A DNA stretch of 64,000 bases, from NCBI GenBank assembly GCA_963693315.1, contig OY856186.1, positions 367,738,714 through 367,802,713 of the forward strand, written 5' to 3'. The notes under the pieces are model-generated. The model had not been told where the DNA came from. It searched no databases and was given only the letters and a program-made list of their open reading frames with translations. Within the stretch, counting starts at the first letter, position 1; each line of letters starts with the position of its first letter. Position numbers and translations under genes: made by a program. The stretch comes from Diogma glabrata (lineage: Eukaryota > Arthropoda > Insecta > Diptera > Cylindrotomidae). Below are positions 23,076-34,381 of the stretch, one piece after another.

Positions 23076-24051
23076 AGATACTGGTTAACCATCAAAATGT
23101 ATTTTCATGGTATAGTTACGAACAGCTTTTGTCTATGCGTCGTCCTTAGGACGATCATTCTTATCTAACCTTAATTAAAATTATTTTGTTTGGTGTTATA
23201 CAAAAACTGTATAAATACCTTTCTTTGCAAAAAAACGAGAACCGATTGCTATTTCGATTAAACTAACGATGATAACGCGATATATTTATGCAAATATATC
23301 GGATATACCCTAAACTTCTTGATTTGACGGGGCCAGATCTTTTCAGAGGATTTGAGGAATATCTGCTAGGTTTGTCACTAACAGGAAGCAGTAGAAGGAC
23401 TACGTGCTTAGCGAGGTTTATTCCAGCGAGCATCAGCCATGTGTGTCCGAGATGTAATTTTCTCCAGCTCAGCACAAATAATCAGATATGCAGGCAAATG
23501 AAACTGTGTAAACGAAGTTAAATAAGCGAAAACAAAGATTATGGACGACCCAACGGTCAAAGAAATCGAGATCACCACACACACCAATATAACTACAAGT
23601 AATATATTTTGAAAATTTGATGATATGTTTCACTCACCCCATGATTGTACTGGATCCAATTCCTCAGGCCCACGTTAATACCATTTGGATCCAACTCCTC
23701 TTGCCCACGTTGATCCAACCAATTATATTAACTAACGACTAGATCTGATTATCACAAAAACCAATAATAAAACAGCTGTTCCTCTTCTAAGGTTGCATTT
23801 GACAAATCAGCACGTTCTAGGTAACACAGGCAACAAATATCTGTTTTAGTTTAAACCTATCACTAAAAATTTCCTTTAATTTCTTTTCAAATAAATAGAC
23901 CATTAATTGACTAAAATTAATTAAAATGCAAAAATCTATCTGTTTTTTTTAATTTAGATCAATTTATTTCAGAGAAAATAGCTTCTTTATTTAAATTTAT
24001 TAAAAGAATTCAACCAAACAAGCAAATAAAATGTTTCTAATGATTAATTTT
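23076..24051. other. Gene-free stretch with a short two-unit repeat
   Basis: No recognisable gene. At 23651-23720 a 35-bp unit (TGGATCCAATTCCTC, then GCCCACGTTAAT) occurs twice with few changes. The open stretches near 23263-23521 on both strands match nothing I know. Confidence 0.55.
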
Positions 24052-24423
24052 GAAGTGAAACTTCTAATGCGACTTCCAGCAATGTTGCGTTAAACGTTTA
24101 ACGCTACCATGGAAAGTTGAAATATTTTAAACGAGAAAAAAAATTTTAAATTATACAATAAAAGAAATTTATTTTCACTAAAAAAAATTCTATTCCAATT
24201 TTTATTTAATTAATTGGTGAATATACATGTGGTGAGTATTTTAATGACATAGAGAGTTTGGTTTGGGGAGCTTTTAAGTATTTTGTAATCACAACCACAA
24301 AAATTTAATTTAAAATCTGAAATAAATTATATTATACATAAAAGAATATGAACAGTATGAGTTCAGTAAAAATCAATTTCTACCCCTTCCTATTTTTATT
24401 TCCACATTACGAAGTTTCACTTC
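24052..24423. mobile_element. Candidate MITE with inverted ends
   Basis: GAAGTGAAACTTCTAATG at 24052 is mirrored by CATTACGAAGTTTCACTTC at 24405-24423, giving 18-19-bp inverted ends around 370 bp of AT-rich non-coding DNA. Just inside the left end is a perfect 18-bp palindrome, GCGTTAAACGTTTAACGC (24087-24104). No target duplication is clear, so the limits are provisional. Confidence 0.45.
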
Positions 24424-24655
24424 TTCCGCGCGGAGGGACACCACGCACAATTTTAATATTATTAAACTACACAAATTTCACCAAACATAAATAATTCGCC
24501 TAGTTTTGTCCTTTTTTTTATTAATTAGTTAGACAAGTTTAGCACACTAAATATGAAATATTCATTATTCAGACTCTTTGAATATCCGAAGATACCATGT
24601 CAACCGATACCATGTCGAGATGATGAAAATGGAATGAATGGGGATATAGGGATAA

Positions 24656-27595
24656 CTATACTAATTTTTTTAAATGATGATGGACATTTTCTTTAAATGC
24701 CTGAGGGGAAAATTCATCGGGAAATATTGAGGAAGGCATTGAGTTCCACAATTTGGCCACTCTATTAAAATAGTCGTTCTGGAAGGACACAGTTCTACAA
24801 CGAGGTATTTGTACAACAAATGGATGAAATAACTCGGCAGCTCTTGTTTGTCGATTATACTGCGCACATGATGGAAGGATATTTTGAATTTCCTCAGAGG
24901 AGAATTCGCTAAAGCTGTATTTATAGTATATTGACAATTCAGCCACACTTCTTCTGTGCTGGAGCGAATCAAGCTGGTCCGTTAGTTCGGTATTACCAAT
25001 CCACCGTATTGCCTTTCGCTGTACAGAGTCTAGACATTTTATTGTTGACTGAAAAGCACCTCCCCAAACATGACAGCAGTATTCCATACATGGGCGAATA
25101 AAGGACTTGAAGATTAGCAAAATTTGCTCGGGATTGAAATACATTTTACATCGACTCAAGAATCCTATTTTTTGCATTGCCGATTTAGCGAGATTGAACA
25201 CATGTTTATTCCATTTCAGGGTATTTTGAATATCCACTCCAAGAAGTCTAACTGATTAAACCTCACGCAGTTCCTCATGGTTTATCTTAATAAGGAAATT
25301 TTTATCTCGCTCTATTCGTGAGAGATGGCAAAGTTTAGTTTTGGTTAGATTAAATGAAACAAGATTACGATCACCCCATTCCATTATACGATTATACGAT
25401 CTTTGTTGATAGAATCAATTAGCAGCTCTCTATCAGTGGTGACAGCAGTATGAGATCAAAATTTGAGAGATGCATGTGATGCATGCAATGTGCTGTCATC
25501 AGCAAAACTATGGATTGTGTGCTCTGTGGAAATAAGTAAATCATTAATTTATAAAAGAAACAAAGTTGGTGAGAGTGCAGAACCTTGGGGAATCCCAGCA
25601 TTGGTTGTGAAAATATTGGATGTGATGCCATCTTAATTAACATGACATTGGCGACCTGTAAGAAAACTATAAATCTATGAGACAGTAAGATGGTCTATGC
25701 CATAAGATTTTAATTTAACTATGAGATTTTTATGCCACACTTTATCAAATGCTTTAGAAATATCAAGTGAAATACTGAATGTTTCACCATGGTTTTCCAG
25801 TGATTTGTTCCAGAGATGGGATACGTAGGCTAACAGATCACCTGTTGCATGACTTCTACGAAAACCATACTGTTTATCGTCAATAATTCGCGACACTTCC
25901 AAATAATCTATTAAATTGTAGTTAACATATTTTTCAAATGTTTTAGCTAAAACTGACAGAATTGCAATTGGTCTATAATTGTTAGGATCTGTCTTACTGC
26001 CTTTCTTTGGTATCGGTTGAACGCTGGCCATCTTCCAAGAGTCGGGAAATATTCCGGTTTTATAAGATAAATAGAAAATTTTTGTTAAAATTGGAGCTAG
26101 TTGCCTAGCAAAGTTTTTAAGAATGAGGGGTTGAATGCCGTCGGGGCCAGCAGATTTGTTGATATTGATAGAAAGAAGCATTTTCCGTACAATATTGCAA
26201 CGAAAAATAATTGGTTTCATTTTCGTTACAACCGGGGAAATGAGTGTGGGAGAATGAGGAGGTTCAACTATGTTTGAGTTTTCTGCGGAAATACGACCCA
26301 AAAGATTCGCCTTCTCTTTTGAGTCGCTCACGGGAATGTCATTCAGAACTAAGGTTGGAATAGAGGATCGTGAGTAAAATTGCTCTGGACTGATTTAACT
26401 GCCTGAAAGAAACTACGTGAGCCAGATGGGTGCTAGGCGAATTTGTTTGCTTTCTTCTGGATATACGCGTCTTTGTCCAAGTCTATTTTGTATTTACTAA
26501 TATTTCTGGCTTTCTTATAGGCGCTATGGGTTTCAGGTGTTTTATTTGAGCTATACGTTTTAAATGCTTTGCGTTTATTCCTCACTGCCTCATCAACATC
26601 CCGGGTGAACCAAGACTCAGTTTTAGGAGTGATTAATCGATTTGGAATAAACCGTCGCATTTCGTCTTTTATAATTTCAGAAATTCTTATTACCGATGTG
26701 CTAGGATCTTGATCAACACAACAGATAGTTTTCCAAGGTGTTTCATCATAAAAATTTCTCAGTCCCTCCCAGTCAGTGCGTTTATAGTTCCAAACGCGAC
26801 GAGGATTCGCTTTAATTTGTGTCGGGAATGTAAATTGTACTATTGCTGATATTAGTAAATGGTTCGATGTTCCGAGTGGTTGTTCAACTTTTGTCTTCGT
26901 AGTATCTGGTTCGTTTGTCAAAACATATCCAGCAAATTATTGTTATGATGTGAATTATCTGAGATTCTAGTGGGACACTCCATCATTTGCGTCAAACCGT
27001 GATAATCTGCGAGTATCAGTTCGGCTTGTCTTCCTACGTCGTCAGTGCGTGATGAATACTCAAACCATTCTTTATTATGAATATTAAAGTCTTCAAGAAT
27101 GGTCAGTCTTGCTTTGGTGTAGTCCGTGGATATTTTGTCTAGATTGGCCGATATTTTATCGAAAAATGGACATCCTGGGGCGAATTTGGGGATCTGTATA
27201 ATCCTAATACAAACATAGTTTCATCAACACCTGAGATCTTCAGTGCTATAGAATTATGGTGCTTAGAGTTCAACTCATAGGCCTTAATTCTCATACATGA
27301 AAGTGAATCTCGAACAAATACACAGACACCATGCTTGTTATAAAAGGAATGTTCCGATTGGTAACTAGGCATCTGGTATTTATCGAGATCCAATTTCGAT
27401 GCTTTGCCACTGACAATTGTTTTTTTAAGAAACAATATGTCAGGTTTATTTTTCGATGTAGTGATGAACCTCGTTTAGATTCGAATGGAGACCTCTTATG
27501 TTAGTGAAGTCAATGCTAAGCTGTTGGTTCACTCTGCTGCTATTTTGTTGAGACATAGACTATGACCCTTTGCCATTGCAGGTATAGATACTGAA
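24656..27595 (-). pseudogene. LINE B: decayed Jockey/CR1-type non-LTR retrotransposon related to LINE A
   Basis: Minus-strand relic collinear with LINE A. Pieces in element order: endonuclease start near 27540 (LSIDFTNIRGL) and GVCVFVRDS, LGLYRSPNSP within 27139-27435; the linker region at 26433-26921 (ends in a Lys-rich stretch); RT start at 25675-26331 with NKSAGPDGIQPLIL, NYRPIAILSV and SLDISKAFDKVWH; the catalytic box HSFADDSTLH kept in another frame near 25490-25515; and the RT C-terminus at 24656-25237 with SFIRPCMEYCCHVWGGA. Each piece is separated from the next by a stop or frameshift, so it is dead. The end at 24656 has no visible poly-A. Confidence 0.85.
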
Positions 27596-28280
27596 TTTTT
27601 TTTCTATTTTCATAATTAAATGCATAATATTTTAAGAATATTGTGTCAAATTTCAAGTCGATTGGAGCAAAATCAACGAGGTTACGAGTATTTTTAAATT
27701 TGCTTATGAACGTTTTATACCAGATTTTTTAGTGTTCAAAACTTTAAAGCGTTTTCCCCACAACCCACGTTTTCAAAGTCGGTGCCCCTCATAGCTTCAA
27801 AACTACTGCACCGATCCTTTTCAAATTTTGAACACTATTTCTGTACATAATTTACGGACACGCTGGAGAGTTTTTGCAACTTTTGTTAAAAAATTTTATT
27901 TTACAATAATAAATTAGCCGATTTATTCCGTCAAAAATCGCGTTTTTCCCTTCAAAGTGTTCCAAAACGTGGAAAATTAAAATTTCGAAAAATTTTCCCA
28001 GCTTTACCTGGAGAAAACTATTATCTTTAACGAATGAACTTTGATTTTTTGATTTTGGATGATCCAAGTTATGAGGGGCGCCGCAATTCTACTTTTTTCC
28101 GAGACATGTCCGAATAATTGCTGCCATTGCCGTCTTTTTTAATATTTCTTCCTGAAAATTTTATACAATATTCTTCAAATGTCATACTTTAATGGACTAT
28201 TGGTTTTAATAAAGAGATTTTACGTATGTCGTCACAAAAAATTCACAAAAACATGCCTCTTTTTGTACGAATTAACCTTA
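27596..28280. other. Gene-free stretch with an inverted-repeat pair
   Basis: No recognisable gene. GGTGCCCCTCATAGCTT (27781-27797) and AAGTTATGAGGGGCGCC (28066-28082) are inverted copies with two mismatches, 302 bp end to end, which may be the ends of a small non-autonomous element or a large hairpin. Confidence 0.5.
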
Positions 28281-28302
28281 CCCCCCCCCCCCCCCCCCCC
28301 CC
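28281..28302 (+). repeat. Poly-C tract of 22 bases between short inverted repeats
   Basis: A run of 22 C residues is flanked by TAACCTTA on the left and TAAGGTTA on the right, an 8-bp inverted pair, so the C run would be the loop of a hairpin. Length in the real genome may differ because such runs are hard to sequence. Confidence 0.85.
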
Positions 28303-28479
28303 TAAGGTTATCACAGACTCCTCTAAAAAAGAAGCATTTTGACCTGGAAACGAGAATCCAGGAACCAGAGCTGACTCTGCCCGTTGCAGCTTGATCCTGA
28401 TTTAAAAATATGGTAAATGGTATATTCTCCCGCATGGAGGGATCACTTTTTATTGTTTTGAAAATTTTTTTTATTTTTG

Positions 28480-29106
28480 ATCTACGGGTGTGACAACGCC
28501 GCGTACTCCAGTCCGTGTGATTGACATACGAGTTAACGTGAGATACCACAGACCACTGGCAATAGCAGTGAGATATCACTAGCCAAGGTGACATCTTAGG
28601 GGTGGTGGCGGATGAACTGTATTCAGTCAACGGTAGCACCCTCAATCTTAACTGTGAAATAATCCTTGATGATGAGACGCTACTGCTTCCTTGAAGAAAC
28701 GAGCCTTCATATAACTATGTGTGGGCTTTAATCTTCAAGAAAGACAGAGCGTCACAGGATCAAGGAATATGCAACCGGCTGGATTATTGGCAACTACATT
28801 TTTGTTTTGTTTCAGCAAATTTTTGTAAAAATTCGCTATTTACTTTTTAATTTACTTTTATTTTCTCTACTCTATCATAAAATATTGGCCTATGTCATAT
28901 TTTGTCAGTGATAGGATTCAGTTATCCATTCTTTAACAAAAAATATAAAAAAACAAAAAAAAGATATATTTACGTCCATCAACTTCTTTGAACGTATGTT
29001 GTTGTGGGACCTTGGTCTTTAAAAGTTTTTATATGTATTGTGACACATTCCTACTACACACTACTACACAACGAATTCCTACTACATAACACAGTTGAAA
29101 AAAAAA
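28480..29106 (+). mobile_element. Internally deleted LINE A-related element
   Basis: The block at about 28870-28960 (ATAAAATATTGGCCTATGTC and TGATAGGATTC) matches the leader of LINE A in reverse at about 18120-18172. It is followed within about 60 bp by the LINE C-terminus and 3' UTR: ATGTTGTTGTGGGACCTTGG near 28993 matches the LINE A end (VVVGP), then GTGACACATTCCTACTACAC and a poly-A at 29096-29107. The whole RT frame is missing, so this is a non-autonomous deletion derivative. The left limit is a guess based on where the base composition changes. Confidence 0.65.
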
Positions 29107-29141
29107 ATATGAAATTCTCGTGTCACAGTGTTTGTAACCAA

Positions 29142-29600
29142 ACTCCTCCGAAACGGCTTGACTGATTTAAATTAAATTTTATGTATATATACGTTAGGTT
29201 TAAGAATCGGTCGTAAACTATTTTTTATACCCTTAAGTGATAAGGGGGGCCCTTCCCCCAAAAATTTTTTGTATTTTTCAGACAAAATTTTTTATTTCTA
29301 TTTTTTTATGATTTAAAATTACAAAATACATATAATCCTCAATTTTCCTCCTTCTAACACCAACCCCCATTTTTTAATTGCGATATTAGTACTGGAATAC
29401 TCTTCAATTACTCCTCCGAAACGGCCTGGCTGATTTCCATAACATATTATGTGTATATACGGTAGGTCTGAGAATCGGTCGTAAACTATTTTTTATACCC
29501 ATAAGTGATAAGGGGGGCCCTCCCCCGAAAATGTTTGGTATTTTTCAGACAAAATTTTTTATTTTTATTTTTTTATGATTTGACATTAAAAAATACATAT
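29142..29600 (+). repeat. Tandem 268-bp repeat at the Helitron-relic edge (second unit split by element II)
   Basis: ACTCCTCCGAAACGGC begins units at 29142 and 29410, both continuing with GAATCGGTCGTAAACTAT and GTGATAAGGGGGGCCC. The second unit stops at ATAT (29597-29600) and resumes at 46771 on the other side of element II with AATCCTTAATTTTC, running to about 46850. Similar CTCCGAAACGGC sequence is common next to Helitrons and related repeats in insects; that link is from memory. Confidence 0.75.
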
Positions 29601-30264
29601 TGTTACGATTGCAGAAAAAATCTAGACGATTACAGAAAGATCTAAACGATTACGGTCACTTCCAGGAAAATAAAATCAACAAAACACAACAGAAAGTGAA
29701 TGAAATGAATAGTATTGTTGTTGTTGTCTCTTCTTAGAAATAGGGTCAACATAAACGATTTTATGAATCAAATCAACATAACGTAAAATAATCGAATATT
29801 CTAATATTTTCTCAAGGTTTCTGGAAAGTGATGTCGAATTATCTAGAAGTATTGCAGAAGGTATATAAGAAAATTACTTCTTGTAGTTTTTTAATTAGTT
29901 TTATTTTAAACGTGTGACAGTGAAGTTAAAATTATAAAAGTGATATTTAAAATTAGTTTTTGTAAATAAAGTTATAATTGTGTTATTGAGTAGAAATATT
30001 TTGTGTATTATTTTGAACGTTGTGAACTGAAAATTTCTACAATAAACCGTTGGAGTTTCGAAGCTGTTGGAAGAATATTCTAGTTAGGAATATTGTTTGC
30101 TGTATTGTTTTCCTGTTGTTGTGGAACAATCAAAGAGTTGAAGACTTAATAAAACCTGGTGTTTGTGCTTACTAATCAGTGATCGAACTCAGGAAGAGAT
30201 TGGGGATTGCGTTTATCGAATTGTGAGTTAGGCCAATTCGAAGTAAGGTGTGAAAAACGTAACA
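29601..30264 (+). repeat. 5' LTR of element II
   Basis: 664 bp, beginning TGTTACGATTGCAG and ending AAAACGTAACA. It matches the 3' LTR except for 27 extra bases near 29960-29985 and one substitution near 29733. An AATAAA-type signal lies near 29967, in the segment that the 3' copy lacks. Confidence 0.92.
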
Positions 30265-30265
30265 T

Positions 30266-30283
30266 TGGTGACATCGGCGGATT
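30266..30283 (+). promoter_or_regulatory. Primer-binding site of element II
   Basis: One base after the LTR the sequence reads TGGTGACATCGGCGG, with TGG complementary to a tRNA CCA end. The first seven bases are the same as in element I. The tRNA is not determined. Confidence 0.6.
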
Positions 30284-30298
30284 AGTTAGCTATTAATA

Positions 30299-31753
30299 AT
30301 GGTTTTATTAGGTGATTTGAAGGTTCTTGAGTTAAAGAAAGAACTAGAACAACGTGGATTGTCAACAAGTGGAAACAAAACTGAATTAATGCTACGGCTT
30401 CGACAAGGTATGGAAGCCAATGGAACGGAAGTGGAAAGTTACCAGTTTGGGGTAGTTACAACAAATACTGATTCAACTGTAGCTGATGAAGACAAAAGTT
30501 TTGTTGCGGAAACAACAACTTCATTGCCATCCGTAAATTTCGATTTTACGCAGTTAATGGCAATGATACAACAAATGAATTTAAATATAAGCCAGACAAA
30601 ACAAGAAATTAATGCCAATATGAATCAGATGAATGCTAATATGGTTACCAACAAGGAAGGAATTAGTTGTAACATCAATCAACAAATGGCTACCACTAAG
30701 GAAGAAATTAGCTGTAACATCAATCAACAAATGGCTGCTACCAAAGAAGAAATAACTACAACATTGGCTGAATATAAAAATGAGATAAACCAGCAAATAA
30801 ATGAGTTGAATATTAGCATAAATCAACACTTGGACGAGAAACTTCTACAAATGTCAACGGCATTCGATGTTAAAGTCGAGAAAATTCAAACAGAAATGCA
30901 GGAATTTGAGCGTGGTTTGAATAAGGTCGTAACTAAAGTTGACGATTTTGAGAAGAGGTTACAAGATGTTGAAACAGTTAAGGGTTCTTCACATGTGGTA
31001 CACCAAGTAGCAAATATTAAACTAAAGCCACCATCGTATGACGGTACCACATCTTTCGGCATCTTCAAGTTCCAATTCGAGACCGCAGCCGATCAAAATG
31101 TTTGGAACGCTGAAAATCGTCTTGCTGCATTGATAGTTGCGCTTAAAGGTGAAGCAGCTGAAGCACTACAGGCAGTACCAGAAAACGACCGCAAAAGTTA
31201 TGCTGAAGTGATGAATGCATTGGAACGTAAATATGGTAGCGACCATAAAAAGGAATTATACAGAATTGAGTTAAAAGGTCGCTTGCAACGGAATGGGGAA
31301 AGCCTTCAGGACTATTCTTCGGCAGTGGAACGGCTAGTACATTTGGCTCACTCAAATACTCCGCCGTATTTTATGGAAAAGATGAAGATAGAGGCGTTTA
31401 CTGATGGCATTCGTGATCCAGAAACACGAAAAGCAGTAATGTTGCACATTACTGCACAAGCAATTATAAAACCATCGATTAAGATACGCCGGGTAGAGTT
31501 GAGTGATGACAATTATAAACAACGAGACCAGGAGACCGGCAGAAGACCACGACAGAAAGTCAGAAGTGATAGAATTCGATGCTGGTTATGTGGCAAGTTG
31601 GGTCATATTTCGAGGGAATGCAGAGATGTGAGAAGGAAACGAGCAAGATCAGTATCGCCTATGCAGCGACGTCAAGCAGAAGAACGGGTGCAGCAGGCTA
31701 GGGAAGACAATGGAGCAGCACCGCATCAGTTAAACTACAACGAGTCAGCCTAA
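30299..31753 (+). CDS. gag: Gag of element II with N-terminal SAP domain
   Basis: A 484-codon structural protein. Residues about 5-38 (LKVLELKKELEQRGLSTSG, then NKTELMLRLRQ) are a SAP motif, a small DNA-binding helix-loop-helix known from nuclear proteins. Residues about 85-225 are Asn/Gln/Glu-rich with three imperfect repeats around CNINQQMA, probably a coiled coil. Residues about 245-390 are the retrotransposon Gag core (FKFQFETAADQNVW, ALKGEAAEAL, YGSDHKKELYRIEL). A CCHC knuckle, CWLCGKLGHISREC, lies at 428-441, followed by a basic tail. The frame is intact. The SAP domain could tether particles or preintegration DNA to chromatin; that role is my inference. Confidence 0.9.
   Translation: MVLLGDLKVLELKKELEQRGLSTSGNKTELMLRLRQGMEANGTEVESYQFGVVTTNTDSTVADEDKSFVAETTTSLPSVNFDFTQLMAMIQQMNLNISQTKQEINANMNQMNANMVTNKEGISCNINQQMATTKEEISCNINQQMAATKEEITTTLAEYKNEINQQINELNISINQHLDEKLLQMSTAFDVKVEKIQTEMQEFERGLNKVVTKVDDFEKRLQDVETVKGSSHVVHQVANIKLKPPSYDGTTSFGIFKFQFETAADQNVWNAENRLAALIVALKGEAAEALQAVPENDRKSYAEVMNALERKYGSDHKKELYRIELKGRLQRNGESLQDYSSAVERLVHLAHSNTPPYFMEKMKIEAFTDGIRDPETRKAVMLHITAQAIIKPSIKIRRVELSDDNYKQRDQETGRRPRQKVRSDRIRCWLCGKLGHISRECRDVRRKRARSVSPMQRRQAEERVQQAREDNGAAPHQLNYNESA
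31729..31735 (+). promoter_or_regulatory. Candidate -1 frameshift site between gag and protease of element II
   Basis: G TTA AAC lies in register with gag codons (TTA at 31730, AAC at 31733), 18 bases before the gag stop at 31751. A -1 slip leads into the frame that stays open into the protease. GTTAAAC is a slip sequence known from arteriviruses; its use here is inferred from position and frame. Confidence 0.55.
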
Positions 31754-32451
31754 AGGGGCGTAAGCTGGCTCCCACAACCGATTGCCCCATAACCTTCATC
31801 CATGTTTCGAGATTGACAAGGGGAGGTGACAGCCTTACTGTTAGGGCTAATATTTATAGAAAAAGTTGTGTCATCACGTTAGATACTGGAGCAACAAATA
31901 CAATTGTCCGCACTGATGTTGTGAAAGGGAAACTAAAACCAGCAGGGAGATACCGAATGCAAACAGCTACTGGCGAAGGTGCAAGTATTAAAGGAAAGAA
32001 AGTGGTCAACTTTGAAATCGGGAATACTCACTTTCAACATGAAGTGGTTGTAGCTGACATTGTGGATGAAGTCATCCTGGGCATGGACTTCATGAGGCCA
32101 AATGGATTCGTTATTGATGCTGGAAAAGGAGTACTCACGTACGGAAATGTTGAGTTGCCACTACAGGTTAATGGTGAAGATTCAAATTGTGTTCGTCGAA
32201 TAATATTAGATCACAGGGAAAAGCTGCCACCCCAATCAGAAACAATCATTTGGGGAAAATTGGAAAGAGGTTCTGGGTCACCCAGGTTGTGGGTTGTGGA
32301 AGCCAACAAAGAAGAACAACGAAATTGTAAAGAGGTCGTTATAGGAAAAACCTTAGTAAGATCGGATGCTGATTACAAAATACCAGTAAGAGTTTTAAAT
32401 CTGTCAGATACCCAGAAAACAATGAAGAAAGGATCAATCATAGCAATGTGA
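31736..32451 (+). pseudogene. Protease region of element II pol
   Basis: Frame -1 relative to gag, open from the gag overlap to 32451. An aspartic protease is shown by VITLDTGATNTIV (about 31870-31910) and EVILGMDFM (about 32068-32094), the retropepsin active site and its downstream motif. The frame ends at a TGA at 32449, beyond which the following segment continues in the next frame, so a small insertion or deletion broke pol here. It would have cleaved Gag-Pol. Confidence 0.85.
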
Positions 32452-34381
32452 AGAGGTAGCTAAAATAATAAAGTGCGAGCAGAAAAACATCAATTGCTCG
32501 GTCAACACAAAACAACAAAAGGCAGAAATGGAACAACTTGTGCAGAAATGGACAGAAGGGCTTTCAGAAGAGCAGAAGAAAGCAGTACGTCAATTGTTGG
32601 AGCAACACAAGTCTGTATTCTGCAGTTCACTTGAAGGAAATGGCAGAACCAATTTGGTAAAACATCGTATTGACACTGGAGCAGAAAAGCCGATACGCCA
32701 AGCACCAAGGAGATTACCATTAGCTAAAAGAGAGGAAGCTGATAAAATGGTGAGGGATATGAAAGAAGCTGGTGTAATTGAGCCTTCAGACAGTCCCTGG
32801 AGCTCACCTGTGGTGTTAGTTGGCAAGAAAGATGGAAGCTTGAGATTTTGTGTTGACTACAGGAAACTAAACATAGTTACGAAGAAGGATAGCTACCCAT
32901 TGCCTAGGATTGATGATACACTGGATACATTATCGGGTTCAAAATTGTTTTCAACATTGGATCTGCAGAGTGGTTACTGGCAGGTTGAAGTTGCGGATGA
33001 AGATCGGGAGAAAACAGCGTTCAGTGTAGGGAATGGACTATGGCAATTTAATGTCATGCCATTTGGGTTATGCAACGCTCCCGCAACTTTCGAGAGATTA
33101 ATGGAACGGGTACTAAAAGGATTGCACTAGAAAACATGCCTTGTATATTTGGATGACATCATCGTCATGGGAAAAGACTTTGATGACCACTTGAGGAACT
33201 TGGCGGAGGTACTGCAAAGGTTGCAAGCAGCTGGTTTAAAATTAAGTCCCAAAAAGTGTTCACTTTTCAAGGAAGAAGTAAAATATTTGGGACACAAGGT
33301 TACGGCAATGGGAATTCATACAGATTCTGACAATATTGCAGCAGTTATGAACTGGCCAAGACCGAAAAACCTACATGAACTACGAAGCTTCCTTGGATTG
33401 TGCACATATTACAGACGGTTTGTGCCAGGATTCGCCAACGTTGCCAAAAGTCTGCATGAGTTAACAAGAAAAGATAAAGCATTTGAATGGAATGAACCTC
33501 AGGAACAAGCATTTGTGGAGCTCCGAAGGAGATTGTGTACGGCTCCAATTCTATCCTATCCTATACCAAATGTTCAGTTTATTTTGGATACTGATGCCAG
33601 TAATGAAGGTATAGGAGGAGTATTGTCGCAGAAAATAGATGGTCAGGAAAAGGTGATAGCCTATTTCTCCAAAATGTTATCAAAGCCGGAGCGAAATTAT
33701 TGTGTTACCCGGAAGGAGTTATTGGCCATTATGGAATGCGTCAAACATTTTCATAAATACTTGTATGGTCAGAAATTTCATCTCAGAACTGACCATGGTG
33801 CGTTAAGATGGCTACTCCAGTTCAAAAATCCAGAGGGACAAGTAGCACGTTGGATCGAACGGTTGCAGGCGTACGATTTGGACACTGAACATCGAAAGGG
33901 TACTGCACATGGGAACGCTGATGCATTATCGAGACGACCCTGTCAAGTTGAATGCAAGCATTGCAGTCGTCAAGAAAATAAGGAGAACATCATCGATGTC
34001 CGATTGCTACAAGTGCTACCTGACGATGAATGGACTGCTGAAGCCATAAGAAAAGATCAATTAAAAGATCCGGATCTTGCACCCATCATCGAGTTCAAGG
34101 AAAAGGGCTGCAAACAAGTATGGGGAGAAATTCCTGATAAAACTCCAACTTTGAAGGCGTACTGGGCGCAATGGGACAGTCTCCAGTTAGAGGATGGATG
34201 TTTAAAGAGAGTATGGGAAAGCTCAGATTGCAAGATAAAGCAATCCCTTACAGTGGTACTAAAAGGGAAAATAGAAGCAGTATTGAAGGAGTATCACGAA
34301 GGAACGAGTGGAGGTCACCTTGGGATCAATAAGACTCTTGCAAAAATACGACAACGGTTTTACTGGTCAAAAATGCGATAA
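32450..34381 (+). pseudogene. Reverse transcriptase/RNase H region of element II pol, with an in-frame stop
   Basis: RT motifs in order: HRIDTGAEKPIRQAPRRLP, WSSPVVLVGKKDGSLRFCVD, TLDLQSGYWQVEV and MPFGLCNAPATFERL. A TAG at 33128-33130 then interrupts the frame a few codons before the catalytic VYLDDIIVMG (about 33140-33170). Beyond it the frame is open to 34381 with LGLCTYYRRFVPGF, RNase H (ILDTDASNEGIGGVLSQ, TDHGALRWLL, GNADALSRRP) and the start of integrase (GGHLGINKTLAKIRQRF). At 34378 a deletion removes the rest of the His/Cys zinc region and shifts frame. It would have copied RNA to DNA; this copy cannot make an intact enzyme. Confidence 0.9.

Noticed and set aside
22705..23475. Minus-strand frames at 22705-22923 and 23263-23475 as genes
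   Set aside because: The first overlaps the LINE C C-terminal region on the plus strand and the retroposon insert; the second matches nothing and has no conserved partner in the window.
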